Assembly: GCF_030553305.1 (NCBI RefSeq) | Contig: NZ_JARRAH010000002.1 | Location: 183,472-247,471, forward strand | DNA length: 64,000 bases | Direction: 5' to 3' | Source: Halomarina ordinaria | GTDB lineage: Archaea; Halobacteriota; Halobacteria; Halobacteriales; Haloarculaceae | Shown: in pieces, positions 56,956-64,000 of the stretch | Layout: each line of letters starts with the position of its first letter | Numbering within the stretch: position 1 is the stretch's first letter | Position numbers and translations under genes: made by a program | Notes under the pieces: model-generated | The model's input: the letters and a program-made list of their open reading frames with translations, nothing else | Told to the model about the DNA's origin: nothing | Databases searched by the model: none

Positions 56956-57278
56956 TGGAGTAGCACAACGACGAGAGCTAGCTGACCGACAGACGCCACA
57001 TAGTCGTTCCGACTATTTCGAAATCGAATGTGAGACACGCGTCGAATCCATTCTCCGGGTTCGTGCGAACCACTGCTTCGGGGTTCTACTGGTACCTTCA
57101 TCGTCTCCGCCCGCTCGTTCGTGAGTACTGCCTGTGCAGAGGCACCCACCGCAGAATTAGCCAGTCGACGACCGCCGTTCGGGGGAACACGCCCGACGAC
57201 TGCAACGAGAGACCACGACGGGTGGTTCGGCGTTTGATATAACCGAACAACTAAACCGACAGCGAGGAATGCCATCGT
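56956..57278. other. Intergenic region with hairpin and IclR promoter
   Basis: No gene. It holds a hairpin at 57000-57016, ATAGTCG-ttc-CGACTAT, followed by TTTCG, a possible terminator of the siderophore locus, and a TATA-like TTTGATATAAC at 57233-57243, about 38 bp before the IclR start. Confidence 0.4.
57000..57016 (+). terminator. Candidate hairpin after the siderophore locus
   Basis: Seven-base-pair perfect stem ATAGTCG/CGACTAT with a 3-nt loop, about 45 bp after the last ORF. Archaeal termination depends mainly on T-runs, and only TTT follows here, so the role is uncertain. Confidence 0.3.
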
Positions 57279-57285
57279 ATGGCAT
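57269..57285. promoter_or_regulatory. Inverted repeat over the IclR start codon
   Basis: ATGCCAT-cgt-ATGGCAT, a perfect 7-bp inverted repeat that includes the ATG at 57279. With a TATA box just upstream, binding here would block transcription and favour autoregulation. A related shorter palindrome, ATGCTATATGGCAT, lies at 14523-14536 next to the start of the thiolase-like gene. Confidence 0.5.
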
Positions 57286-58091
57286 CCAGAAACGACGAAT
57301 CGCCCCGGACATTGAAAACCATCGAACGAAGCGCTCGGATCCTCGATGTCCTCGAAGCGCTGGACGGTGCTGGCGTGACCGAGGTCGCCTCCCATTTGGA
57401 TGTCTCGAAGAGTACCACGTATCAGTATCTGGCCACACTTCGACAGCAGCACCTCGTCGTCAAGGAGGACGACCAGTACAAACTCAGCCTGAAGTTCCTC
57501 CTGTCGGGGGAGTACGTCCGGAACCGGAATCGGCTGTACACGTACGGCAAGGGGGAAGTCAAGGCGCTCGCCGAGTCGACCGGCGAGTACGCGAACCTCT
57601 TCACCGAACAGCACGGCATGGGGATCAACCTGTACAAGGTTCGGGGGAGTGACGCCGTCGGCAGTGGGTACCAGACCGAGAAACTCCAGCGCCCGGACCA
57701 CCTCCACTGCACCGCGACGGGCAAGGCCATCCTGGCTCACCTCCCCGAGGAACGCGTCGACGAAATCATCGACCAACACGGGCTCCCCGCCCAGACTGCC
57801 AACACGATCACCGATCGTGTCGAACTCAAAGACGAACTCGACGTCGTCCGCGACCAGGGGTTCGCGTACAACGACGAGGAGGAAGTCGAGGGACTCCGCG
57901 CTGTCGGTGCTGCAGTCATCGACCGCAACAGGAACGTCCTCGGGTCGCTGAGCGTCGCCGGTCCGACGAGCCGTCTGAAGGGCGAGCAGTTCGAAGACGA
58001 CCTCCCGGAGACGGTGCTGAGCGCTGCGAACCTGATCGAAGTGAACGTCAACATGGCCACACACGGCGACGACGCACCCGACAGGAGTTGA
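57279..58091 (+). CDS. IclR-family transcriptional regulator (purine/ureide locus)
   Basis: 270 residues. N-terminal winged helix TIERSARILDVLEALDGAG, VTEVASHLDVSKSTTYQYLA. Effector domain: NLFTEQHGMGINLYKVRGSD, HCTATGKAILAHLPEERVDE, YNDEEEVEGLRAVGAAVIDR and LGSLSVAGPTSRLKG. It precedes the urate degradation genes on the same strand. By analogy with the bacterial AllR/IclR control of allantoin genes, it likely senses a ureide intermediate (inference). Confidence 0.92.
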   Translation: MASRNDESPRTLKTIERSARILDVLEALDGAGVTEVASHLDVSKSTTYQYLATLRQQHLVVKEDDQYKLSLKFLLSGEYVRNRNRLYTYGKGEVKALAESTGEYANLFTEQHGMGINLYKVRGSDAVGSGYQTEKLQRPDHLHCTATGKAILAHLPEERVDEIIDQHGLPAQTANTITDRVELKDELDVVRDQGFAYNDEEEVEGLRAVGAAVIDRNRNVLGSLSVAGPTSRLKGEQFEDDLPETVLSAANLIEVNVNMATHGDDAPDRS

Positions 58092-58436
58092 CGAGAGCCA
58101 ACCCTCGAACCCCGGTGTTCACACACCGTTTCGAGACCCTCCAGCGGCCAACGGGACGTCGGGGGCGCTATCGGACGTCCCGAACCGGCCGCTACGTCTA
58201 CGAGGGCGTTTCCAGCGGTCGAACAGTCAGCTCTCCGTGGTGTCTGTCGACCGCGGGTTGTCCGTCGACGCCGTCTGTACGGCCCCACCTGTCGACTGCC
58301 GGTGACCGGCCTCGCGCACCCGTATAGCGAGGGCAGTCGACGGCACGGTCTCACAGGAACGCGTCGTCCACCGGACCGACACGGGGAGAGGAGTGATAGG
58401 TGCTATTAAGTCGCTCGTGGCCGACGCTCGGATGAC
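58092..58436 (+). promoter_or_regulatory. Intergenic region upstream of uraD
   Basis: No gene. A TATA-like TGCTATTAAG at 58401-58410 is about 31 bp before the uraD ATG, giving a leaderless transcript. Nothing else is interpretable. Confidence 0.45.
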
Positions 58437-58952
58437 ATGAGCGTACGGACTCTCGGGGACCTCAACGAACTCGACGACGACGCCTTCGTGGACGAGCTAC
58501 GTGACGTGTACGAACACTCGCCGTGGGTGGCCGAGCGTGCCGCGTCGGCGCGGCCGTTCGAGACCGTCTCCGACCTCCACACGGAGATGGCACGAGTCGT
58601 CCGGGAGGCCGATGAGGCGGAACAGCTCGAACTCCTGCGGGCACACCCGGACCTGGGCGAGCGGACGGAGATGACCGACGCCTCGGAGGCGGAACAGTCG
58701 TCGGCGGGGCTGGACGAGCTCGGTCCCGAACAGTACGAGACGTTCCAGCGGCTGAACGAGCGGTACCAGCGTCGATTCGAGTTCCCGTTCATCATGGCCG
58801 TCAAAGGGGCCTCACCCGACGAGATCCAGGCGGCGATGGAGGCACGCGTCGAGAACGACGAGTCCACCGAGTTCCGGACCGCACTGGAGGAGGTCGATGA
58901 AATAGCGCGCCTCCGGCTCGACGACCGGTTTCGCGAGGCAGGCGACTCCTAG
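58437..58952 (+). CDS. uraD: OHCU decarboxylase
   Basis: 171 residues from the ATG at 58437. Conserved catalytic His in LLRAHPDLGER, SSAGLDELGPEQYETFQRLN and the FPFIMAVKGASPDEI motif with the conserved Lys/Gly. It decarboxylates 2-oxo-4-hydroxy-4-carboxy-5-ureidoimidazoline to S-allantoin, the last step of urate oxidation. First of the urate genes in this strand, upstream of uricase by about 300 bp. Confidence 0.93.
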   Translation: MSVRTLGDLNELDDDAFVDELRDVYEHSPWVAERAASARPFETVSDLHTEMARVVREADEAEQLELLRAHPDLGERTEMTDASEAEQSSAGLDELGPEQYETFQRLNERYQRRFEFPFIMAVKGASPDEIQAAMEARVENDESTEFRTALEEVDEIARLRLDDRFREAGDS

Positions 58953-59259
58953 CGGTCTACAGTTAGGGCATCCCCCCCACCGGTGCACCGGACGACGTTC
59001 AGTACGTCGTCGATACAGTAGCGATGACGACGCGGTGCGGTGGGTCGCTCACTCGCGAGGGGCCGTGCGCGTGAGTGCCACGTCGGCACGGCCAGGGAGA
59101 CCGCCGGCTGGTGGTCACACGACCCCGTACGAGGCAAACTATTTTGTACCGGGACCGGAATCCTTAGCTGGACGATGAGACCACATAGCATGCGGAGCGT
59201 GAGCCGATGTGCGTGGAGACGCCCAGAACACGCCGACCGCTCGGCGGGGGTTCGGTAAC
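58953..59259 (+). other. Gene-free spacer between uraD and uricase
   Basis: No supported gene. ACTATTTTGTACC at 59139-59151 is TATA-like and would start a transcript near 59168, leaving a leader of roughly 90 nt before the ATG at 59260 or 40 nt before the alternative GTG at 59209. Confidence 0.4.
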
Positions 59260-60225
59260 ATGGCCGAGGGCCACTCCGCGGGCGAGCGGACGATGAACTA
59301 CGGCAAAGAGCACGTCAACGTCTACCGGACGTACGCGACCCCGCTGGAGGGCGTTCGCGAGATTCCGGAGTCGGACTTCAGTGGCAAGCCGAACACGCTC
59401 TTCGGGATGGAGGTGCGCGCCCAGGTCGAGGGCGAGGAGTTCCTCCCCTCCTTCCGGGACGGCGACAACGCGAAGGTCGTGGCGACGGACTCGATGAAGA
59501 ACTTCATCCTCCACCACGCCGGCGATTACGACGGCGCGACCGTCGAGGGCTTTCTCCACTACGTCGGCTCGGAGTTCCTCCGGACCTACGACCAGATGGA
59601 GTCGGTCCGGATGTCGGCCGACCAACTCGCGTTCGACGAGCGCCCCGTGCCCGACGGGGACGGTGGCTTCGAGCCGAGTGACCTCGTCTTCCGCGTGACC
59701 GACGACGAGTCCGCGTTCGGCGAGTTCTATCTCACCCGAGAGGACGGCGAGGTCGTCGTCGAGGAGCAACGAAGCGGCGTCACCGGCCTCGAACTCGTGA
59801 AGGTGAAGGACAACTCCTTCGTCGGCTACGTCCAAGACGAGTACACCACCCTTCCGGAACGGGAGAACCGGACGCTGTACATCAGCCTCGATATCTTCTG
59901 GACGTACGACGAACCCGAGGCGGCGCTGGGCGAGGACCCTGCGGCGTACGTGCCGGCGGAGCAGGTACGGGACATCGCCCAGGTGGTCTTCCACGAGCAG
60001 AACGTCAACTCGATTCAGGACCTCATCTACCAGGTCGGACTTCGGGTGCTCGAGCGGTTCCCGCAACTGTCCCGGGTGAGCTTCGAGGCCAACAACCGCA
60101 CGTGGCTGAACGTCCGCGACGACATGGACGGCGACGCGAAGGTGCTGCGGGAACCGCCACGGCCGACCGGCTTCCAGCAGTTCTCGATGGACCGCAGCGA
60201 CCTCGAGGAGAGCGGCGAGCGATGA
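59260..60225 (+). CDS. pucL: Uricase (cofactor-independent urate oxidase)
   Basis: 321 residues from the ATG at 59260; an in-frame GTG at 59209 would add 17 residues. Catalytic Lys in MNYGKEHVNVYRTYATPL and catalytic Thr in AKVVATDSMKNFILHHA, then ALFDERPVPDGDGGF-like substrate region, VKVKDNSFVGYVQDEYTTLP and HEQNVNSIQDLIYQVG near the C-terminus. Two tandem T-fold units. Oxidises urate to 5-hydroxyisourate with O2. Its stop overlaps the next start (ATGA), so uricase and HIU hydrolase are coupled. Confidence 0.95.
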   Translation: MAEGHSAGERTMNYGKEHVNVYRTYATPLEGVREIPESDFSGKPNTLFGMEVRAQVEGEEFLPSFRDGDNAKVVATDSMKNFILHHAGDYDGATVEGFLHYVGSEFLRTYDQMESVRMSADQLAFDERPVPDGDGGFEPSDLVFRVTDDESAFGEFYLTREDGEVVVEEQRSGVTGLELVKVKDNSFVGYVQDEYTTLPERENRTLYISLDIFWTYDEPEAALGEDPAAYVPAEQVRDIAQVVFHEQNVNSIQDLIYQVGLRVLERFPQLSRVSFEANNRTWLNVRDDMDGDAKVLREPPRPTGFQQFSMDRSDLEESGER

Positions 60226-60569
60226 CAGCCGGCCTGACCACACACGTCCTCGACACGAGCCGCGAGGGACCGGCGGAGGGCGTCGAAGTGACGCTCTACC
60301 GCCTCGAGGACGACCACCGCGAGCGGGTCGCTGCGGCGACGACGAACCACGACGGGCGTGTCGACGAGCCGTTGCTCGACGCCGACGAGATGGAGACCGG
60401 GACCTTCGAACTCGTCTTCGACGTGGGGACCTACTACCGGGAGGGGCCCGCCGAGTCGTCGTTTCTCGACGAGGTACCGGTGCGGTTCCTGATCGACGAC
60501 CCGACCGAACACTACCACGTCCCCCTGCTCCTCTCTCCGGGGGGATACACGACCTACCGCGGGAGCTGA
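60222..60569 (+). CDS. uraH: 5-hydroxyisourate hydrolase (transthyretin-like)
   Basis: 115 residues. TTHVLDTSREGPAEGVEVTL with the catalytic His at the start, LTTNHDGRVDEPLL-like central motif (NHDGRVDEPLL), EHYHVPLLLSPGGYTTYRGS at the end with the diagnostic YRGS tail. Hydrolyses 5-hydroxyisourate to OHCU between uricase and UraD. Overlaps the uricase stop by four bases. Confidence 0.96.
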   Translation: MTAGLTTHVLDTSREGPAEGVEVTLYRLEDDHRERVAAATTNHDGRVDEPLLDADEMETGTFELVFDVGTYYREGPAESSFLDEVPVRFLIDDPTEHYHVPLLLSPGGYTTYRGS

Positions 60570-60722
60570 ACCGCGGCCGTACTCCTCGCCGACACCTCAG
60601 CCAGTACGTGACGACGGCCCGGGCAAGCCGCGTCGTCGCTGTGCTCGACGCTGTGGAAGGCGTGCGTGGTCCCCGTGACAGACCGGACGCCGTCGACGTC
60701 GGTCGGTCCGCGATGCGTCGCG

Positions 60723-61997
60723 TCACGCCTCCGCCAGACGCTGGAGGCCCGCCGTCAGGACCCGCGTCGCCGTCGTACAACTGCTCCAGTCCGTCCACTC
60801 GCGGGGGCTGTGCGAGAACCCGCCTCTGGACGGCGCGAACAGCATCCCGGCGTCGGTGACGTCCGAGACGTGCATCGTGTCGTGGCCGGCGCCGGAGTGC
60901 AGCGACAGCGAGGGGGCGTCGACGGTCGAAACCGCGTGTTCGAGGGCGGCGATACACCGGTCGCTCATCCGGCTCGGCGCGATATCGTACGGTCGCTCGA
61001 ACGTGACGTCCACCCCTCGCTCGGTTTCGAGCCCCGCGAGGCGGTCGCGGACCCGCTCGACGATGCGCTCCATCGAGGCGTACCGCACGTCCCGGATGTC
61101 GACGCCGAGTTCCGCCCGTCCCGGCACGACGTTGATCGCGTTCGGCGAGACGTCGAGTTTCCCGACCGTCCCGACGACGGTGTCGCCGTGCTCGGCGAGA
61201 ACGTCGTTCGCCGCCGCCTCTACCTCGAGGACGAGTTCGCTCGCAGCGGCCAACGCGTCCGTCCGCGCCGCCATCGTCGTCGACCCCGAGTGGTCGGCCT
61301 CCCCCACGATCTCGATCTCACAGCGAATCGTCCCCGCAATCGCGGAGACGATTCCGACGGCGGCGTTCGTCTCCTGGAGTCGCTCGGCCTGCTCGACGTG
61401 GAGTTCGAGCCACGCGTCCCACGCGCTCGCGTCCACGCGGTCGGTCCCACGAAACCCGATGTCGGTCAGCGCCGTCTCGAGCGTCACGCCGTCGTCGTCC
61501 TCGAGAGCGAGGGCCTCCTCGACCGACCGGTTCCCACTCGCCACCGACGAGCCGAGGAGACCGTTGGAGAACCGCCCCCCTTCCTCCTCGGTGAAGCAGA
61601 CGACGTCTATCGGCCGTGCGAGGTCGCGGTCGGTGTCCTTGAGTGCCCTGACGGCTTCGAGCGCGCTGTAGACCCCCAGTACACCGTCGAAGATGCCGCC
61701 CTCGGGGACCGAGTCGAGGTGGCTGCCACACGCGACGGCCGGCGCGGTGGGGTCGGCGCCGCTGGACACCCAGCGGCCGACGACGTTCCCGACGGCGTCG
61801 ATTCGCACGTCGAGACCGGCCGCCTCGAGTCGGTCGAGCAGGTACTGCCGTGCCTGCCGGTTCGCCTCCGTCCCGGTCAGCACCGTCCGACCGTGACCAC
61901 GCTCGGCCGGGATGGCACCGAACTCCGCGTTCGTCGTGATGTCGTCGCGGAGACGCTCCTCGCTCACCGACCGGTGGGCGGACTCCGTGGTACTCAT
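60723..61997 (-). CDS. M20-family allantoate amidohydrolase / N-carbamoyl-amino-acid hydrolase
   Basis: 424 residues. Metal ligands in GSHLDSVPEGGIFDGVLGV, CFTEEEGGRF and ELHVEQAERLQE, with a C-terminal SGAGHDTMHVSDVTDAGMLF. EIVGEADHSGSTTMAARTDA is the dimerisation-lid motif of this subfamily. Context (urate and hydantoinase-type genes) favours allantoate amidohydrolase; N-carbamoyl amino acid hydrolase or beta-ureidopropionase cannot be excluded. Converges with uraH. Confidence 0.85.
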   Translation of the reverse strand: MSTTESAHRSVSEERLRDDITTNAEFGAIPAERGHGRTVLTGTEANRQARQYLLDRLEAAGLDVRIDAVGNVVGRWVSSGADPTAPAVACGSHLDSVPEGGIFDGVLGVYSALEAVRALKDTDRDLARPIDVVCFTEEEGGRFSNGLLGSSVASGNRSVEEALALEDDDGVTLETALTDIGFRGTDRVDASAWDAWLELHVEQAERLQETNAAVGIVSAIAGTIRCEIEIVGEADHSGSTTMAARTDALAAASELVLEVEAAANDVLAEHGDTVVGTVGKLDVSPNAINVVPGRAELGVDIRDVRYASMERIVERVRDRLAGLETERGVDVTFERPYDIAPSRMSDRCIAALEHAVSTVDAPSLSLHSGAGHDTMHVSDVTDAGMLFAPSRGGFSHSPREWTDWSSCTTATRVLTAGLQRLAEA

Positions 61998-62123
61998 GAT
62001 AGGCGAGTTGTAGCCCCCCGGATTTGAAGATACCGACGCACTGCCACGTCCGACTCGGAGCGGTCGGTCGCCTGAAACTCGTGAATCGGGAGGGAGACGG
62101 TGGGAGCGCGGAGTCGCGGTCCC

Positions 62124-62540
62124 TTACCGTTCTCTGACGACGATGCGTTTGGCACCGGTCTGGAGCGTCTCCTCCTCCAGTTCGGCGAGGTCCTCGCGTG
62201 ACGCGTCCAGCGTCGCCACGTGGTTACCGGCGAGTTCACCCGCCGGGCTCTTGAAGCACGTCGGTCCACAGGGGACGAGGATCTCCTGTTCGTTGCGGTA
62301 CCCCGGATAGAGCAGGATGTCGCCGCGCGAGGGGTACACCGTGTGGTTCTCGCGTGGGACCTCCGGGAGGTCGATCTCGTCGATGTTGACCCACGTCGCG
62401 TGACCGCTCCAGCGGACGTGCATCAACTCCGATTCGAGCGGCAGGAAGCCGCGAAGCGCCTCGACCGACCGCGGCGCTTCGTCCTCGAGCAGGTCGGCGA
62501 CGTACACCTCTCCCTCGATGTCGAACTCTAGTTGGCTCAC
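62124..62540 (-). CDS. DUF3830 (cyclophilin-like) protein
   Basis: 138 residues. LEDEAPRSVEALRGFLPLES, HVRWSGHATWVNIDEIDLP, NHTVYPSRGDILLYPGYRNE, QEILVPCGPTCFKSPAGELA and NHVATLD are the conserved DUF3830 blocks, a cyclophilin-like barrel. Such genes are frequently beside hydantoinase and ureide genes, so a cyclic amide or ureide substrate is plausible; no catalytic mechanism is known to me. Lies between the two hydrolases on the same strand. Confidence 0.8.
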   Translation of the reverse strand: MSQLEFDIEGEVYVADLLEDEAPRSVEALRGFLPLESELMHVRWSGHATWVNIDEIDLPEVPRENHTVYPSRGDILLYPGYRNEQEILVPCGPTCFKSPAGELAGNHVATLDASREDLAELEEETLQTGAKRIVVRER

Positions 62541-62675
62541 GCCACGACCAATAGGGGTCTGGAAAATAAAGGTTCTGTCGCGGTGCCGCTCCCGTTCTCG
62601 GTTCCGTTCCTCCGCCGTCCACCCTGTGGCACGCCGCCGGTACCTGAAACGCAGTGTCGCCCGGCGCGGTGCTAG

Positions 62676-64000
62676 CTACGGCGTCCAGTCGGGGCGCTCG
62701 CGCTCGACGTACTCGCCGTGGCCGGGGGGACCGACGATTTCGCCGTCGTCCGCGACGACGACACCACGGACGAGTGTCGTCTCGACTGCGCCTCGGACGG
62801 TCCGACCCTCGTAGAGCGAGTAGTCCGCGTTCGAGGCGTTGTCCGCCGCCGATATCGTGTACTCGACGTCCGGGTCGAAGATCACGATGTCCGCGTCCGT
62901 GCCCGGGTCGAGCGTCCCCTTCCCCGGGAGCCCGAACGTGGCCGCCGGGTGTCGGCTCATGAGGCGGGTGAGAAACTCGTACGACAGCCCCCGTTCGTTC
63001 ACGGCCTCGTCGTGGAACACGGGCAGGCTCGTCTGCAGGCCGTTCGCCCCGAACGGGCCGTCCCACCACTCGCTTTCCTGCTTCGCCTCGCGCTTCTGTG
63101 CGACGTGGTCGGTGGAGACGACGCTCAGCACGCCGCGTTCGAGGTAGTCGAAGAGCGCGTCGGCGTCGGCGCTGCGTCGCAGTGGCGGGGCGATCCGCGG
63201 GAGGTTCCCCATCTCCTCGTGGAGGTCCCCGGTCAGCGTCGTGTAGTGCGTACACGTCTCGCCGCGGATCAGGCTCCCGTCCTCCTGGTGACGCGCCAGC
63301 GCATCGGCAGACTTGCGACAGGAGGTGTGGATCCCGTAGTACTTCGCTCCGTGCTGGCGAGCCATCCGTGCGAGGTCGTCGGCCGCCATGGCCTCCGCGT
63401 AGTCCGGCCGCGACTCGGGATAGCTACTCGCGCCGCGTCCCTCCGCTCGCAGTCTCTCGGTCACCGCCTCACAGACGGCGTCGTCCTCGGTGTGGCCGAC
63501 CCCGACGGCGTCGAGCTCCGCGAGGCGCCGGAGGACGCGGTCGATGTACCCGTTCGAGAGGCCGAACTCGTAGGCCGTGTACATCTTGAACGAGGTGACG
63601 CCGGCGTCGACGACCGCCGCCAGTTCGTCGAAGAGGTCGGCGCCCTCCCTGAGGATGCCCCCGTGTAGCCCGTAGTCGATCACCGCGTCGGCGGCTCGCT
63701 CTCGTTTTCGTTCGATTCCCTCCACGAGCGTCCCCTCCTCGTCCCACGGACTTCCCTCGTCGGCGTACGCCTGCCAGGCGAAGTCGATCACCGTCGTCAC
63801 CCCCCCGAGCGCCGCCGCCTTCGTCGCGGTCTCGTAACTATCGATAGAGACGTGGTCGTCGATGTGGACGTGCGGGTCGACGACGCCCGGCATGACGACC
63901 TTGCCCGTCGCATCGAGCGTCCGGTCGGCGTCCGGGAGGTGCCGTGGATCACCGAGTCCCACGATGGTTCCGTCGTCGATCGCGATCGCACCCTCGAACG
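62676..64000 (-). CDS. Allantoinase/dihydropyrimidinase-like cyclic amidohydrolase (5' end outside window)
   Basis: The frame enters from the right edge (FEGAIAIDDGTIVGLGDPRH), so the gene start lies beyond 64000; about 440 residues are visible. Metal-site motifs: MPGVVDPHVHIDDH, carbamylated Lys in VTSFKMYTAYEFG, HTEDD, GIHTSCRKSADAL and the Asp in SVVSTDHVAQKRE; C-terminal DADIVIFDPDVEYTISA. D-hydantoinase/dihydropyrimidinase/allantoinase family. Urate-degradation context favours allantoinase; the SFKMYTAYE loop is closer to hydantoinases. Confidence 0.85.
   Translation of the reverse strand, partial: FEGAIAIDDGTIVGLGDPRHLPDADRTLDATGKVVMPGVVDPHVHIDDHVSIDSYETATKAAALGGVTTVIDFAWQAYADEGSPWDEEGTLVEGIERKRERAADAVIDYGLHGGILREGADLFDELAAVVDAGVTSFKMYTAYEFGLSNGYIDRVLRRLAELDAVGVGHTEDDAVCEAVTERLRAEGRGASSYPESRPDYAEAMAADDLARMARQHGAKYYGIHTSCRKSADALARHQEDGSLIRGETCTHYTTLTGDLHEEMGNLPRIAPPLRRSADADALFDYLERGVLSVVSTDHVAQKREAKQESEWWDGPFGANGLQTSLPVFHDEAVNERGLSYEFLTRLMSRHPAATFGLPGKGTLDPGTDADIVIFDPDVEYTISAADNASNADYSLYEGRTVRGAVETTLVRGVVVADDGEIVGPPGHGEYVERERPDWTP

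Noticed and set aside
59164..60957. Minus-strand ORF of 597 codons.
   Set aside because: Antisense to uricase and uraH, which have unambiguous catalytic motifs.

Overview
The window is haloarchaeal DNA (class Halobacteria). It is GC-rich, its proteins are strongly acidic, extracytoplasmic proteins carry twin-arginine signals often followed by an AGC lipobox, promoters look like archaeal TATA boxes placed 25-35 nt before start codons (leaderless mRNAs), and several families are typical of halophiles. A ParA-type ATPase, a tyrosine recombinase and a 13-bp iteron array sit at 30.6-33.6 kb, so the window is probably part of a megaplasmid, or of a chromosome with an integrated plasmid. No replication initiator or rRNA/tRNA gene was seen.

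Layout. 0-14.5 kb: acyl-CoA and small-organic-acid metabolism. It holds the end of a 3-hydroxyacyl-CoA dehydrogenase, two thiolase-like/DUF35 gene pairs, a broken Lrp regulator, a class III aminotransferase, an enolase-superfamily dehydratase, a GlcD-type flavin oxidase, a Usp protein, a gamma-glutamyltranspeptidase and a TAXI-TRAP transporter. 14.5-16.5 kb: gene-poor stretch with decayed fragments. 16.5-27.3 kb: an IclR regulator divergent from threonine deaminase, then an almost complete glycine cleavage locus (gcvT, gcvH, gcvPA, gcvPB, lpd, frameshifted glyA, lipA). 27.6-30.4 kb: two membrane proteins and an M20 amidohydrolase. 30.6-33.6 kb: partition-like module. 33.8-38.4 kb: secreted GH97 glycosidase and small ORFs.

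38.6-57 kb: a large iron/siderophore locus. Six paralogous Tat lipoproteins of the FepB/BtuF type are arranged as three tandem pairs. The first pair is followed by a TrxR-like flavoprotein, a FecCD permease, its ATPase and an ABC exporter. The second pair is followed only by decayed remnants of a flavoprotein and an exporter. The third pair is followed by two intact flavoproteins. Each pair is preceded by a DtxR/IdeR-like palindrome (core TTAGGCnnGCCTAA) directly before the start codon. The simplest model is iron-repressed binding and import of several ferric chelates, flavin-dependent iron release in the cytosol, and export of the emptied chelator. The flavoproteins lack both the TrxR CxxC and the NADPH domain, so their electron donor is open. 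A methyltransferase and two conserved haloarchaeal proteins (one frameshifted) follow.

57.2-64 kb: purine/ureide catabolism. An IclR regulator, OHCU decarboxylase, uricase and HIU hydrolase lie on the plus strand; an allantoate-amidohydrolase-like M20 enzyme, a DUF3830 protein and a partial allantoinase/hydantoinase lie on the minus strand. Together they would convert urate to allantoin, allantoate and further.

All family assignments come from reading translated motifs, without database searches.
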